From NCBI GenBank assembly GCA_018711655.1, contig DVIA01000065.1, forward strand, positions 62,001 to 126,000: 64,000 bases of DNA. The letters are read 5' to 3'. The notes under the pieces were generated by a model. The model was not told where the DNA came from and did not search any database. It saw only the letters and a list, made by a program, of their open reading frames with translations. This DNA is from Candidatus Pullichristensenella avicola (GTDB lineage Bacteria; Bacillota; Clostridia; Christensenellales; Aristaeellaceae). The position numbers and the translations under genes were made by a program. Each line of letters begins with the position of its first letter. Positions within the stretch are counted from its first letter, which is position 1. Shown piece after piece: positions 15,971 through 23,100 of this stretch.

Positions 15971-17446
15971 TTACTCCCATTCGATGGACGAGGACGCCCT
16001 CCCCGTCACGTCGTACAAAACGCGGTTAACGCCCACGACCTCCCGGGTGACGCGTTGGGTGACGCGTTCGAGCAGATCGTAGGGCATGCGGTAGGCGTTG
16101 AAAGACAGCGCGTCCTGCGAACTGACCGCGCGCAGCGCCACGGCGTATTCCTGACAGGCGACGCCGTCGCGCAGCGTAAGCGTGCGGATGTCGGTCAGCA
16201 CGGCAAAATACTGCCAGATACGGCGGTCAAGGCCGGCGTCGGCAACCTCTTCGCGGAAAATCGCATCCGCCTGGCGCAGCATATCCAGCTTTTCGCGCGT
16301 CACCTCGCCCACAATGCGCACCGCAAGGCCGGGTTCCGGGAAGGGCTGGCGCTGCGTCAGTTCCCTGGGCATGCCCAAAACTTCGCCAAGCTGGCGCACC
16401 TCATCTTTAAACAGCAGGCGCAACGGCTCGACACAGCGGTCAAACCCCGGAGCGCAGCGCGTCGCGCCGGAAAGCACGTCCGGATAAATGGTGCCCTGGC
16501 ACAGGCAGTCCACATGCCCAAGGGCGCGCGCTTCTTCCTCGAACACGCGCATTACTTCCTGCTCTACCACCTCGCGCTTGGCCGATGGCGCGATGACGCC
16601 CTCCAGCCGCTTCAAAACGCGTTCGCCCGCGTCCACGCAGATCAATTCCATGCCCAGCGCGTCGCGGAAGGTGGAAGTCACCAGGGCCGTTTCGCCCTTG
16701 CGCATCAGGCCGGTGTTGATGTACAGGCATTTGAGTCGATCGCCGATGGCGCGGTGCATCAGCGCCGCGCACACCGCAGAATCCACGCCGCCGGAAATGG
16801 CGATCAGGGCGCTGCCGTCGCCCACCTGGGCGCAGATATCCGCCTGCGCGCGTTCAAGAAACGCCTCCATCGACCACCATGGCTCGCAGCCGCAAATGCC
16901 GCCGGCGAAATTGGCGAGAATCTGCAGGCCGTCCGGGTCGTTGTTTTCCGCGTAGAACTGCAGCGCGTAGAGGCGCTTTTCCTCGCTGGCGAAGGCCGGC
17001 ACCAGCCCGCCGCCGGCATAGGCGACGGCGCAGAACCCCTCGGGCAGTTCGATGGAATCCACGCGCGAGAAAAAGCGCTCCGACTCGCCCAGCCCCTCGA
17101 ACAGCGGCGACTGGGAAAAAGAGATTTGGGCGCTGCGGCCGCTGATCTGCGTATCGAGCAATTTGCCGCCCAACGCCAGGGCCATTTCGCGCGCTCCGTA
17201 GCCCATGGCAAGCACGGGTATGCCCAGCGCGAACACTTGCGCGTCCGCGTGGCGCGCGCCGGCGTCGTCCGGATCGCCCGCGCCGCCCGCCAGCACCAGG
17301 CCGCGCGGCGCGCGCGCAGCAACGCAGGCCGCCGCCGTTTCGCAGGGCAGTATTTCGCAGAAAAAGCGCTCGCCGCGCAATTTGCGCGCCATCAGTTGCG
17401 CCTGCTGGCCGCCGAAATCCAGAATGAGAATCTGATCGTTGTCCAT
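15971..17446 (-). CDS. guaA: GMP synthase-like protein with inactivated glutaminase domain and shortened synthetase lid
   Basis: 491 residues with the layout of GuaA: class I GATase (1-185), ATP pyrophosphatase (about 205-380; SGGVDS at 218-223, NTGLMRKGE) and the C-terminal dimerisation domain ending VLYDVTGRASSSIEWE. Known GuaA takes NH3 from glutamine and aminates XMP. Here the nucleophile elbow reads VLAMGYGAREM instead of GICYGMQ, so Cys is Gly82, and QFHPE is QFYAE, so the catalytic His is Tyr165. The usual KSHHNVGGLP lid between YPDV and VEPL is absent; that stretch is about 17 residues shorter than in the E. coli enzyme. It may be ammonia-dependent or repurposed; another guaA may exist elsewhere. 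Start at 17446 follows AAGGAGACGGTT. Confidence 0.8.
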   Translation of the reverse strand: MDNDQILILDFGGQQAQLMARKLRGERFFCEILPCETAAACVAARAPRGLVLAGGAGDPDDAGARHADAQVFALGIPVLAMGYGAREMALALGGKLLDTQISGRSAQISFSQSPLFEGLGESERFFSRVDSIELPEGFCAVAYAGGGLVPAFASEEKRLYALQFYAENNDPDGLQILANFAGGICGCEPWWSMEAFLERAQADICAQVGDGSALIAISGGVDSAVCAALMHRAIGDRLKCLYINTGLMRKGETALVTSTFRDALGMELICVDAGERVLKRLEGVIAPSAKREVVEQEVMRVFEEEARALGHVDCLCQGTIYPDVLSGATRCAPGFDRCVEPLRLLFKDEVRQLGEVLGMPRELTQRQPFPEPGLAVRIVGEVTREKLDMLRQADAIFREEVADAGLDRRIWQYFAVLTDIRTLTLRDGVACQEYAVALRAVSSQDALSFNAYRMPYDLLERVTQRVTREVVGVNRVLYDVTGRASSSIEWE

Positions 17447-17474
17447 AACCGTCTCCTTGAGTCGAAGGATGTCC

Positions 17475-17852
17475 CTAGCGCCTGGGCTCGTTTGGCTTCG
17501 GCTGACGCCGATCCACAATGTCGATCTTGCGCAGAATCTGCTGCGTTACGTCTATATTCAGGGCGTCGGCCAGTTGCAGGCCGTACATCATCACATCCGC
17601 GAATTCCTCGCCGATCAGCGCCACGCGCTGCGGATCGCCGCCGTTCAGCAGCGCGCGCACATCCTCCGGCCCCAGCCACTGAAAGTGTTCGAGCAGTTCG
17701 CTCATTTCCACCGTCATGGCCATGGCCACATGTTGCGGATCCTGAACGCCGTTTTCATCGCCCCAGCCCTTGCGTCTGCACATGGCCAGCACCTGTCGCT
17801 TCAGTTCGGCGATGGGCGTATTGCTGTCGTCCGGCAAGCCCTGCACCCCCAC
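17475..17852 (-). CDS. MazG-like nucleotide pyrophosphohydrolase
   Basis: 125 residues, all-alpha NTP-PPase (MazG/dCTPase-like) fold. The metal-binding pattern is visible as EMSELLEHFQW (ExxE) and, after the loop, EEFADVMMYGLQLADALNIDV (ExxD). Such proteins hydrolyse noncanonical or excess (d)NTPs to monophosphates. It is the first gene of the guaA-containing minus-strand run, 28 nt upstream of guaA, which suggests a shared theme of purine nucleotide handling. Confidence 0.85.
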   Translation of the reverse strand: MGVQGLPDDSNTPIAELKRQVLAMCRRKGWGDENGVQDPQHVAMAMTVEMSELLEHFQWLGPEDVRALLNGGDPQRVALIGEEFADVMMYGLQLADALNIDVTQQILRKIDIVDRRQPKPNEPRR

Positions 17853-17872
17853 GTTAACAGTTTATGCCTGAA

Positions 17873-17901
17873 ATTATACCATATAACCGTTTTTTATGCA
17901 A
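17873..17901 (-). promoter_or_regulatory. Promoter of the MazG-guaA-GNAT run
   Basis: Minus strand TTGCAT (17901-17896), 17 bp, TATAAT (17878-17873), about 20 bp before the MazG start. Confidence 0.65.
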
Positions 17902-17947
17902 ATCCGTTTTTGGCCCCGTTCCCGGAGGGGAGCGGGGCCACGCGAAG

Positions 17948-19807
17948 TTACTGCTCGATCATACGCGTCAAAAGCGCGTTGCTGCGCCTGAGAAACTCCA
18001 CCATGCGGTCGGCCACCAGGGGCTGACGGGCCATTTCCGCCAGATCGAACACCTGGGCGCACATCTGCTGCGCGCGCTCGTCCTCTCCCTGTTTTTCCAG
18101 CCACTGCACCACAGGATGCTTGCTGTTGAGCACCAGCGTGCGTTTTTCGGGCAGGTTCAGATCGCGCCCCCACTGGCGCGACATATCGCTGAAGCGGCGG
18201 GTCTGCTCATCGACGGTGATCATGGCGATAAGGTCGTCGGCCTTGAAGGGCTTGACCTCTACGGCAAGCTCGGCATCGCCCGTCGCCTTCTGGAACATCC
18301 CGGCCAGGCGCTTGAGATCGTCCTCCGACAGAGCTTCGCCCTCGTCGGTCAGGCCGTCGGCGGCCGCGTCCACGCGCAGGAACTTGATCTTCTGCTCGCG
18401 CTCGGTGAATTCGAGGAAGCTGATGAAGTTGGCGTCGATCAGCGTATCCAGCAGCGCCACATCCTTGCCCTGATCGGTATAGAGGCGGATCATCTGCGCC
18501 TGACGTTTCTCGTCGTTGGCGTAGTAGACGATCGTTTCCTCGCCCGGGCAGTTTTTGTTTTTGTACTCCTCCAGCGTCATATACTCGCCTGCGGAGGTCT
18601 TGTAAAGCAGCGCCGGCTTGACGCGTTCATAGAATTTCTCGTCGCGGATGCAGCCGTATTTGACGAAGGGATGGATGTCGTCCCAGTACTTCTGATAGTC
18701 CTCGCGGCGGGTGTTGAATTCCGTAAGCAGGCGGTCGGCGACCTTGCGGGTGATGTACGCGGCCATTTTTTTGACGTAGCCGTCGTTCTGCAAAAACGAG
18801 CGGGAGACGTTCAAGGGCAGATCCGGGCAGTCGATCGCGCCCTTGAGCAACATGAGGAACTCGGGAATAACTTCCTTGATGTTGTCGGCCACGAACACCT
18901 GGTTGTTGTACAGCTTGATGACGCCCTCGTTGGCCGTAAACTCGTTTTTGAGCTTCGGAAAATAGAGAATGCCCTTGAGATTGAAGGGGTATTCTGCGTT
19001 CAGGTGTATCCAGAACAGCGGCTCGTCAAAATCGTGGAATACCTTGTGGTAAAATTCGCGGTATTCCTCGTCGGTAACATCCGCAGGACGCTTGAGCCAG
19101 AGGGGCTGCGTGTCGTTGATCTGTTCAGGCTTGGGCGGTTCTTTCTCCGCTTCACCTTCCTTGGGCGCCTTCACTTCCGAAACATAGATGGGCACCGGCA
19201 TGAACTGGCAGTGTTTTTCCAGCGTCTGCCGCAGCGTCCACAGGTTGGAAAACTCCTTGTCCTCGTCGTTCAAATACAGCGTAATGGACGTACCGCGCGC
19301 GGCGCGATCGGAATCCTCCAGGTCGTACTGCATGCCGTCCTCGCTGGTCCAGCGCACGGCCGGCGCGCTTTCCAGGTAGCTCTTTGTGTCGATCACGACC
19401 TTTTTGGAAACCATGAACGCCGAATAAAAGCCCAGGCCGAAATGGCCGATGATGCCGCTTTCGCCATCCTCGGGCTTGTACTTTTTCAGAAACTCCTCCG
19501 CGCCGGAAAACGCCACCTGCGCGATGTATTTTTTGACCTCTTCGGCGGTCATGCCGATGCCGTTGTCGGTAAAGGTCAGCGTATTGGCGGCTTCGTCGGC
19601 CACCACGTCGATGCGCCACGGCGCCTCGCCCTCGTCCTTGGCGAGATTGGCCTCGCCCACACTGACCAGGCGCTTGATTTTGCTCACTGCGTCGCAGCCG
19701 TTGGAAACCAGTTCGCGTACAAATATATCCTTGTCGGAATACAGCCATTTTTTGATGACCGGCATGATATTTTCCGCATTGATGGAAATCGTGCCTTTTT
19801 CAGCCAT
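17948..19807 (-). CDS. htpG: Molecular chaperone HtpG (Hsp90)
   Basis: 619 residues. The GHKL ATPase domain shows ELVSNGCDAVSKIKRL (catalytic Glu/Asn region), DNGIGMTAEEVKKYI and IGHFGLGFYSAFMV; the middle domain has NEFTANEGVIKLYNNQVFV and NVSRSFLQNDGYVKK. A cytoplasmic ATP-dependent dimeric chaperone. Length is typical of the Firmicutes branch that lacks the long charged linker. The start is at 19807 after GGAGGCGATTAGC; an upstream in-frame ATG lacks that spacing. Its promoter abuts a perfect CIRCE operator, so HrcA repression is expected. Confidence 0.96.
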   Translation of the reverse strand: MAEKGTISINAENIMPVIKKWLYSDKDIFVRELVSNGCDAVSKIKRLVSVGEANLAKDEGEAPWRIDVVADEAANTLTFTDNGIGMTAEEVKKYIAQVAFSGAEEFLKKYKPEDGESGIIGHFGLGFYSAFMVSKKVVIDTKSYLESAPAVRWTSEDGMQYDLEDSDRAARGTSITLYLNDEDKEFSNLWTLRQTLEKHCQFMPVPIYVSEVKAPKEGEAEKEPPKPEQINDTQPLWLKRPADVTDEEYREFYHKVFHDFDEPLFWIHLNAEYPFNLKGILYFPKLKNEFTANEGVIKLYNNQVFVADNIKEVIPEFLMLLKGAIDCPDLPLNVSRSFLQNDGYVKKMAAYITRKVADRLLTEFNTRREDYQKYWDDIHPFVKYGCIRDEKFYERVKPALLYKTSAGEYMTLEEYKNKNCPGEETIVYYANDEKRQAQMIRLYTDQGKDVALLDTLIDANFISFLEFTEREQKIKFLRVDAAADGLTDEGEALSEDDLKRLAGMFQKATGDAELAVEVKPFKADDLIAMITVDEQTRRFSDMSRQWGRDLNLPEKRTLVLNSKHPVVQWLEKQGEDERAQQMCAQVFDLAEMARQPLVADRMVEFLRRSNALLTRMIEQ

Positions 19808-19840
19808 GCTAATCGCCTCCATGTTTTTGATCGCATAAAT

Positions 19841-19869
19841 ATTTTAGTACGGGACAGGGCGCTTGTCAA
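19841..19869 (-). promoter_or_regulatory. Promoter of htpG
   Basis: Minus strand TTGACA (19869-19864), 17-bp spacer, TAAAAT (19846-19841). The CIRCE element begins 8 bp upstream of the -35. Confidence 0.8.
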
Positions 19870-19876
19870 CGATTTT

Positions 19877-19903
19877 TTAGCACTCTTTTGCCTTGAGTGC
19901 TAA
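19877..19903. promoter_or_regulatory. CIRCE operator (HrcA binding site)
   Basis: TTAGCACTC, nine bases, GAGTGCTAA: a perfect match to the CIRCE consensus. It lies between the divergent htpG promoter and the promoter of the CD1871A/FeS/TlpA operon, so HrcA could control both. Confidence 0.92.
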
Positions 19904-19912
19904 AATTAACAC

Positions 19913-19941
19913 TTGGCGAAGGAGAAAAAACATGGTATAAT
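19913..19941 (+). promoter_or_regulatory. Promoter of the CXXC peptide/FeS/TlpA operon
   Basis: TTGGCG (19913-19918), 17 bp, TATAAT (19936-19941). The -35 starts 10 bp after CIRCE. Confidence 0.75.
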
Positions 19942-20009
19942 ACCCCTGCGCGCCGAAGCGAACCATCTCGCGGCGCGACGGCGAATGTTTTTTGCAAAGG
20001 AGGGAAACG

Positions 20010-20147
20010 ATGCGCGCAAAGCTCGCAGGCATCGTCCTGCTCGCGGCGGGCGCGGCGCTGATCTGCGCCGGGCTTGCGGAGGGGCAGGAAATGCGCGTCT
20101 TTCAAAAGGCAATCTTCACCTGCATGGAGTGCATCGGCATCGGATGA
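20010..20147 (+). CDS. CD1871A-family CXXC motif-containing small membrane peptide
   Basis: 45 residues: a short N-terminal membrane helix (LAGIVLLAAGAALICAGLAEG) followed by EMRVFQKAIFTCMECIGIG with the CMEC motif close to the C terminus. This matches the small CXXC family found directly before 4Fe-4S membrane proteins in Clostridia. Function is unknown; the CXXC suggests redox or metal handling with the neighbouring FeS protein and thioredoxin. Starts after CAAAGGAGGGAAACG and its TGA overlaps the next ATG (ATGATG). Confidence 0.85.
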   Translation: MRAKLAGIVLLAAGAALICAGLAEGQEMRVFQKAIFTCMECIGIG

Positions 20148-21109
20148 TGGCGCGTCTGCGCGCCCTGGGCGCGGAGGGCAGGCGGCGTATCGTCCAGGTG
20201 CTGGCGGCGGTGCTTTACAACGCCAACGTCGGCGGTTTTCTCAAGGGAAACATCTACCGGGGAAACAGCAAAAAATTCTGCGTGCCGGGGCTGAATTGCT
20301 ACAGTTGCCCCGGGGCGATCGCGGCCTGTCCGTTGGGATCGCTGCAGGCGTCGCTGAGCAGTTTTCCCACGGCGTTGCCGCTGTACATGCTGGGAATACT
20401 GCTGCTTTTCGGCGCGCTCCTGGGACGTGCCGTATGCGCCTTTTTGTGCCCGTTCGGGCTCATTCAGGAACTGTTGCATAAAATTCCCACGAAGAAACTC
20501 AAAAAAAGCGCTTGGACGAGGCGTTTAACGGTTATAAAATACATAGTGCTGGTGGTGATGGTGATCGCTTTGCCGCTGTACTTCCTCGCGGTCGATGGCG
20601 TGCTCACCCCGGCCTTCTGCAAGTGGCTTTGTCCCGTAGGCACGCTTGAGGGCGGCGTCCCCCTGATGATCGCCGACGAACACCTGCGCGCGCAGGCCGG
20701 TTGGCTGTTTTCCTGGAAGGCGCTGGTAACGGCGGCGGTGCTCGTCGCCTCCGTGTTCATCTACCGGCCTTTCTGCCGCTTTCTCTGTCCGCTGGGGGCG
20801 ATTTATTCGCTGTTCAACCGCGTGGCGATCCTGGGCGTGCGGCTGGACAGAAAGAAGTGTACGCATTGCGGCGCCTGCGCCCGTGCCTGCAAGATGGACG
20901 TGCGCATTGTCAACGACCGCGAATGCCTACGCTGCGGCGAATGCGTTTCCCGCTGCCCGACGGGGGCGATCACCTGCAAATTCATCGCATCCAAAGGAGG
21001 AAAGACCCATGAAGAAACTGTTCGCACTCGCGCTGGTGCTGGCGCTTCTCACATCTGCGGCGCTGGCGACGCAACTCAGCCCAGTCGCAGAGGGCCAGGA
21101 AGCCTCTGA
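20144..21109 (+). CDS. Membrane 4Fe-4S binding protein (NapH/CcoG-like)
   Basis: 321 residues. Several membrane helices alternate with cysteine pairs CxxxCP (CYSCPGAIAACPLG, CAFLCPFG, CKWLCPVG, CRFLCPLG), and two cytoplasmic ferredoxin clusters lie near the end (CTHCGACARACKMD and CLRCGECVSRCPTG). This is the NapH/YccM-like electron-transfer architecture. It sits between the CXXC peptide and a TlpA thioredoxin and may move electrons across the membrane for extracytoplasmic thiol reduction. Oddity: the frame runs 101 bp into the TlpA gene, giving an Arg/Gly-rich tail unlike the family; a natural or assembly frameshift near 21000 is possible. Confidence 0.88.
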   Translation: MMARLRALGAEGRRRIVQVLAAVLYNANVGGFLKGNIYRGNSKKFCVPGLNCYSCPGAIAACPLGSLQASLSSFPTALPLYMLGILLLFGALLGRAVCAFLCPFGLIQELLHKIPTKKLKKSAWTRRLTVIKYIVLVVMVIALPLYFLAVDGVLTPAFCKWLCPVGTLEGGVPLMIADEHLRAQAGWLFSWKALVTAAVLVASVFIYRPFCRFLCPLGAIYSLFNRVAILGVRLDRKKCTHCGACARACKMDVRIVNDRECLRCGECVSRCPTGAITCKFIASKGGKTHEETVRTRAGAGASHICGAGDATQPSRRGPGSL

Positions 21110-21545
21110 TTTCGAAGTGACCCTCTCCGACGGCGCGACCTTCCGTCTCTCTGAACAGCGCGGCAAGGTGGTGCTGGTCAACCTGTGGGCCACCTGGTGC
21201 CCGCCCTGTGTGGCGGAGATGCCCGACCTGCAGAAGCTCAGTGAGGACTACGCCGACACGCTGGTCGTTCTGGGCGTCAACGTCGGCGACACTGCCGAGG
21301 ACGCCGCCGCGTTTATGGAGGAGAACGGCTACACCTACCCCATGTATGTGGACGCGGACTATTCGCTGGCTCTCGGCATGTTCCCCTCGCCCTACATCCC
21401 CTTTACGGCGATCATCGACCCGAACGGCGTGGTGACGGCCATCCACAGCGGCCTGGCCACCTATGAGCAGTTCCAGGAATACGTTGACGCCGCGCTATCC
21501 AACGCCCCGGAGCAAACCGAGGCGGAGCCCGCGCAAGACGCCTGA
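21009..21545 (+). CDS. TlpA/ResA-family extracytoplasmic thioredoxin
   Basis: 178 residues with an N-terminal signal/anchor (KKLFALALVLALLTSAALA) and a thioredoxin fold of the AhpC/TSA-Redoxin class: NLWATWCPPCVAEMPDLQKL has the WCPPC active site, and YIPFTAIIDPNGVV the cis-proline strand. It should act outside the membrane as a thiol-disulfide oxidoreductase, likely receiving electrons from the preceding membrane proteins. Starts after AAAGGAGGAAAGACCC. A terminator follows the stop. Confidence 0.92.
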   Translation: MKKLFALALVLALLTSAALATQLSPVAEGQEASDFEVTLSDGATFRLSEQRGKVVLVNLWATWCPPCVAEMPDLQKLSEDYADTLVVLGVNVGDTAEDAAAFMEENGYTYPMYVDADYSLALGMFPSPYIPFTAIIDPNGVVTAIHSGLATYEQFQEYVDAALSNAPEQTEAEPAQDA

Positions 21546-21565
21546 TTTGGATATCCCAAACGCCC

Positions 21566-21600
21566 AAAAGAGCCCCTCGGCCAGAGAGGCTCTTTTGCTT
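21566..21600 (+). terminator. Terminator of the TlpA operon
   Basis: AAAAGAGCC (21566-21574) pairs with GGCTCTTTT (21588-21596), followed by GCTTT. Confidence 0.8.
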
Positions 21601-21648
21601 TGGAAAACCAACGGCCCGGAGGCGGAGAAGGCAGCCGCGAACCGACTG

Positions 21649-22226
21649 GGCGCTCCCGCGCGCACGGGGAGTTCTGGAGCATAAATCAGCAGATAAAACA
21701 GGCTGAGGCGCGGCGCTCCCGCGCGCACGGGGCGTTCTGGTTTTTTCAACGTTCTCCCTGTGGGATCTTTCGGGCACTCCCGCGCGCATGCGGAGTTCAG
21801 CGGGTTCATCAGGGTCACGATCATGTTCGTCAGCGGCGCTTCCGCACGCACAAGGAATTCTGCGACGTAGGGCGGCTATTACCCCATCTATGTGTGCGGA
21901 TACTCCCGTGCATACGGGAAGTTCTGGCGTGAAAACCGTCTTTCGAGCCCGTCAGGCATTCGGCACTCCCGCGCACGGGGCGTTCTGTGTTGAGCCTGAC
22001 GAGAACTTTGACACCGACACGGCGCCCCGCGCACGGAAATTCCAGGCGAAGGATTTCGCCTCGCGCATCGTGCGCACCCGGCGCTCCCGCGCACGGGGCG
22101 TTCGTTTTGATTGACGCAATAGGCCTAATTTAATGTACGGTGCTCCCCCGCGCACGGTGAGTTCTGGCGCAGGCGGCGGTGGATGAGATCGCCGCCGAAC
22201 GGCGCTCCCGCGCACGAGACGTTCTA
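21649..22226. CRISPR. CRISPR-like array 2: 10 degenerate I-E-like repeats, period 59-64 bp
   Basis: Repeats begin at 21649, 21712, 21773, 21835, 21898, 21962, 22021, 22080, 22139 and 22201. The best copies are 29 bp with core CTCCCGCGCGCACGGGG flanked by GGCG and GTTCTGG; others carry one to seven changes or a 2-4-bp deletion of the central GCGC. Spacers (about 32-36 bp) are unique and less GC-rich, and several read as protein fragments (VEPDENFDTD, AKDFASRIVRT). The two least mutated repeats are at the left end. In the opposite orientation the repeat resembles the I-E consensus. A strong plus-strand terminator follows at 22311. No cas gene, and no leader that can be defended. Confidence 0.75.
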
Positions 22227-22310
22227 CTGCCGCATGCCAGGACGCAGGAAACGAAAATTGTCCCGCGTTTGCCGTCAGGACAATTCTCGCATCCAAGGGC
22301 ATAAAATTTT

Positions 22311-22342
22311 GGAGCCTCTCCAATCGAGAGGCTCCCTTTTTT
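22311..22342 (+). terminator. Terminator between array 2 and hpf
   Basis: GGAGCCTCTC (22311-22320) pairs perfectly with GAGAGGCTCC (22326-22335); the plus strand continues CTTTTTT. On the minus strand it is followed by AAAATTTT, so it may also serve hpf. Confidence 0.8.
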
Positions 22343-22351
22343 GCGTCTGCA

Positions 22352-22885
22352 TCATTCCGGCTGCAGAAGGCCATAGCTTCCGTCAGAGCGCAGGTAGAGG
22401 ACGCACATGCTGTCCGTTTCCTCGTTCAGGAACAGGAAGAACGTATGCCCCAACAATTCCATCTGTGCGATGGCGTCGTCCACATGCATGGGTTTGACGG
22501 GGAATTTCTTGACGCGCACGAGGTTGTAGGAGGCGACTTCTTCCTCCTCGGCCTCTGGCTGCTCCTCGGCGACCGGCTCGAACGCGCCCGCGCGCAGGCG
22601 TTTTTCCAGCTTCGTGCGATGGCGGCGGATCTGGCGGTTGAGCTTGTCCACAGCGCGGTCGATGGACATATACATGTCGTTGGAAACTTCCTCGGCGCGC
22701 AGAATGACGCTGCCGACGCTGATGGTGATTTCAACGATGTTGCGATTGCCGCGCTCCTGGGAAAGGCGAACCTGGGCCTCGACGTCGTCCTGGAAGTAGC
22801 GTTCAAGCTTGGCGAGCTTTTTCTCCACGCGCGCCTTGAGGCTGTCGGTGACTTCCATGCCCTTGCCGATATATACAAATTTCAT
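22352..22885 (-). CDS. hpf: Ribosome hibernation promoting factor, long form
   Basis: 177 residues with both HPF domains: the N-terminal RaiA/YfiA fold (MKFVYIGKGMEVTDSLKARVEKKLAKLERYF, then VEITISVGSVILRAEE and DMYMSIDRAVDKLNRQIRRHRTKLEKRL) and the C-terminal dimerisation domain (VRVKKFPVKPMHVDDAIAQMELLGHTFFLFLNEET). An acidic linker separates them. Long HPF drives 100S ribosome dimer formation in stationary phase. Starts after AAAGGAGAGAGCCGG. Confidence 0.96.
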   Translation of the reverse strand: MKFVYIGKGMEVTDSLKARVEKKLAKLERYFQDDVEAQVRLSQERGNRNIVEITISVGSVILRAEEVSNDMYMSIDRAVDKLNRQIRRHRTKLEKRLRAGAFEPVAEEQPEAEEEEVASYNLVRVKKFPVKPMHVDDAIAQMELLGHTFFLFLNEETDSMCVLYLRSDGSYGLLQPE

Positions 22886-23100
22886 CCGGCTCTCTCCTTT
22901 GTCGGTTACTTGACGGTATCCCGTCTTACATTCTATTCTGCACGCAACACGGATTTTCCTGCCGCGTTTTTTAAAAAATTTCACATATTTTCCAAAAAAC
23001 CGAAACGCTTCTCTTCGTTCGCGCCCTGCGCGCATATTTTCCGTGGGGCGGCGGAAGCTATATGCCTGGACGCGCGCAAATCTATTTCCAGGAGGACGGC

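Noticed and set aside
13971-16082. 703-codon plus-strand open frame opposite dapA and the GNAT gene
   Set aside because: His/Arg/Gln-rich composition, no family similarity, and exactly antisense to well supported genes; a GC-rich shadow frame.
17905-17945. Terminator hairpin GGCCCCG/CGGGGCC downstream of htpG
   Set aside because: The stem is real, but neither strand has a convincing T-run after it; left out as a separate feature.
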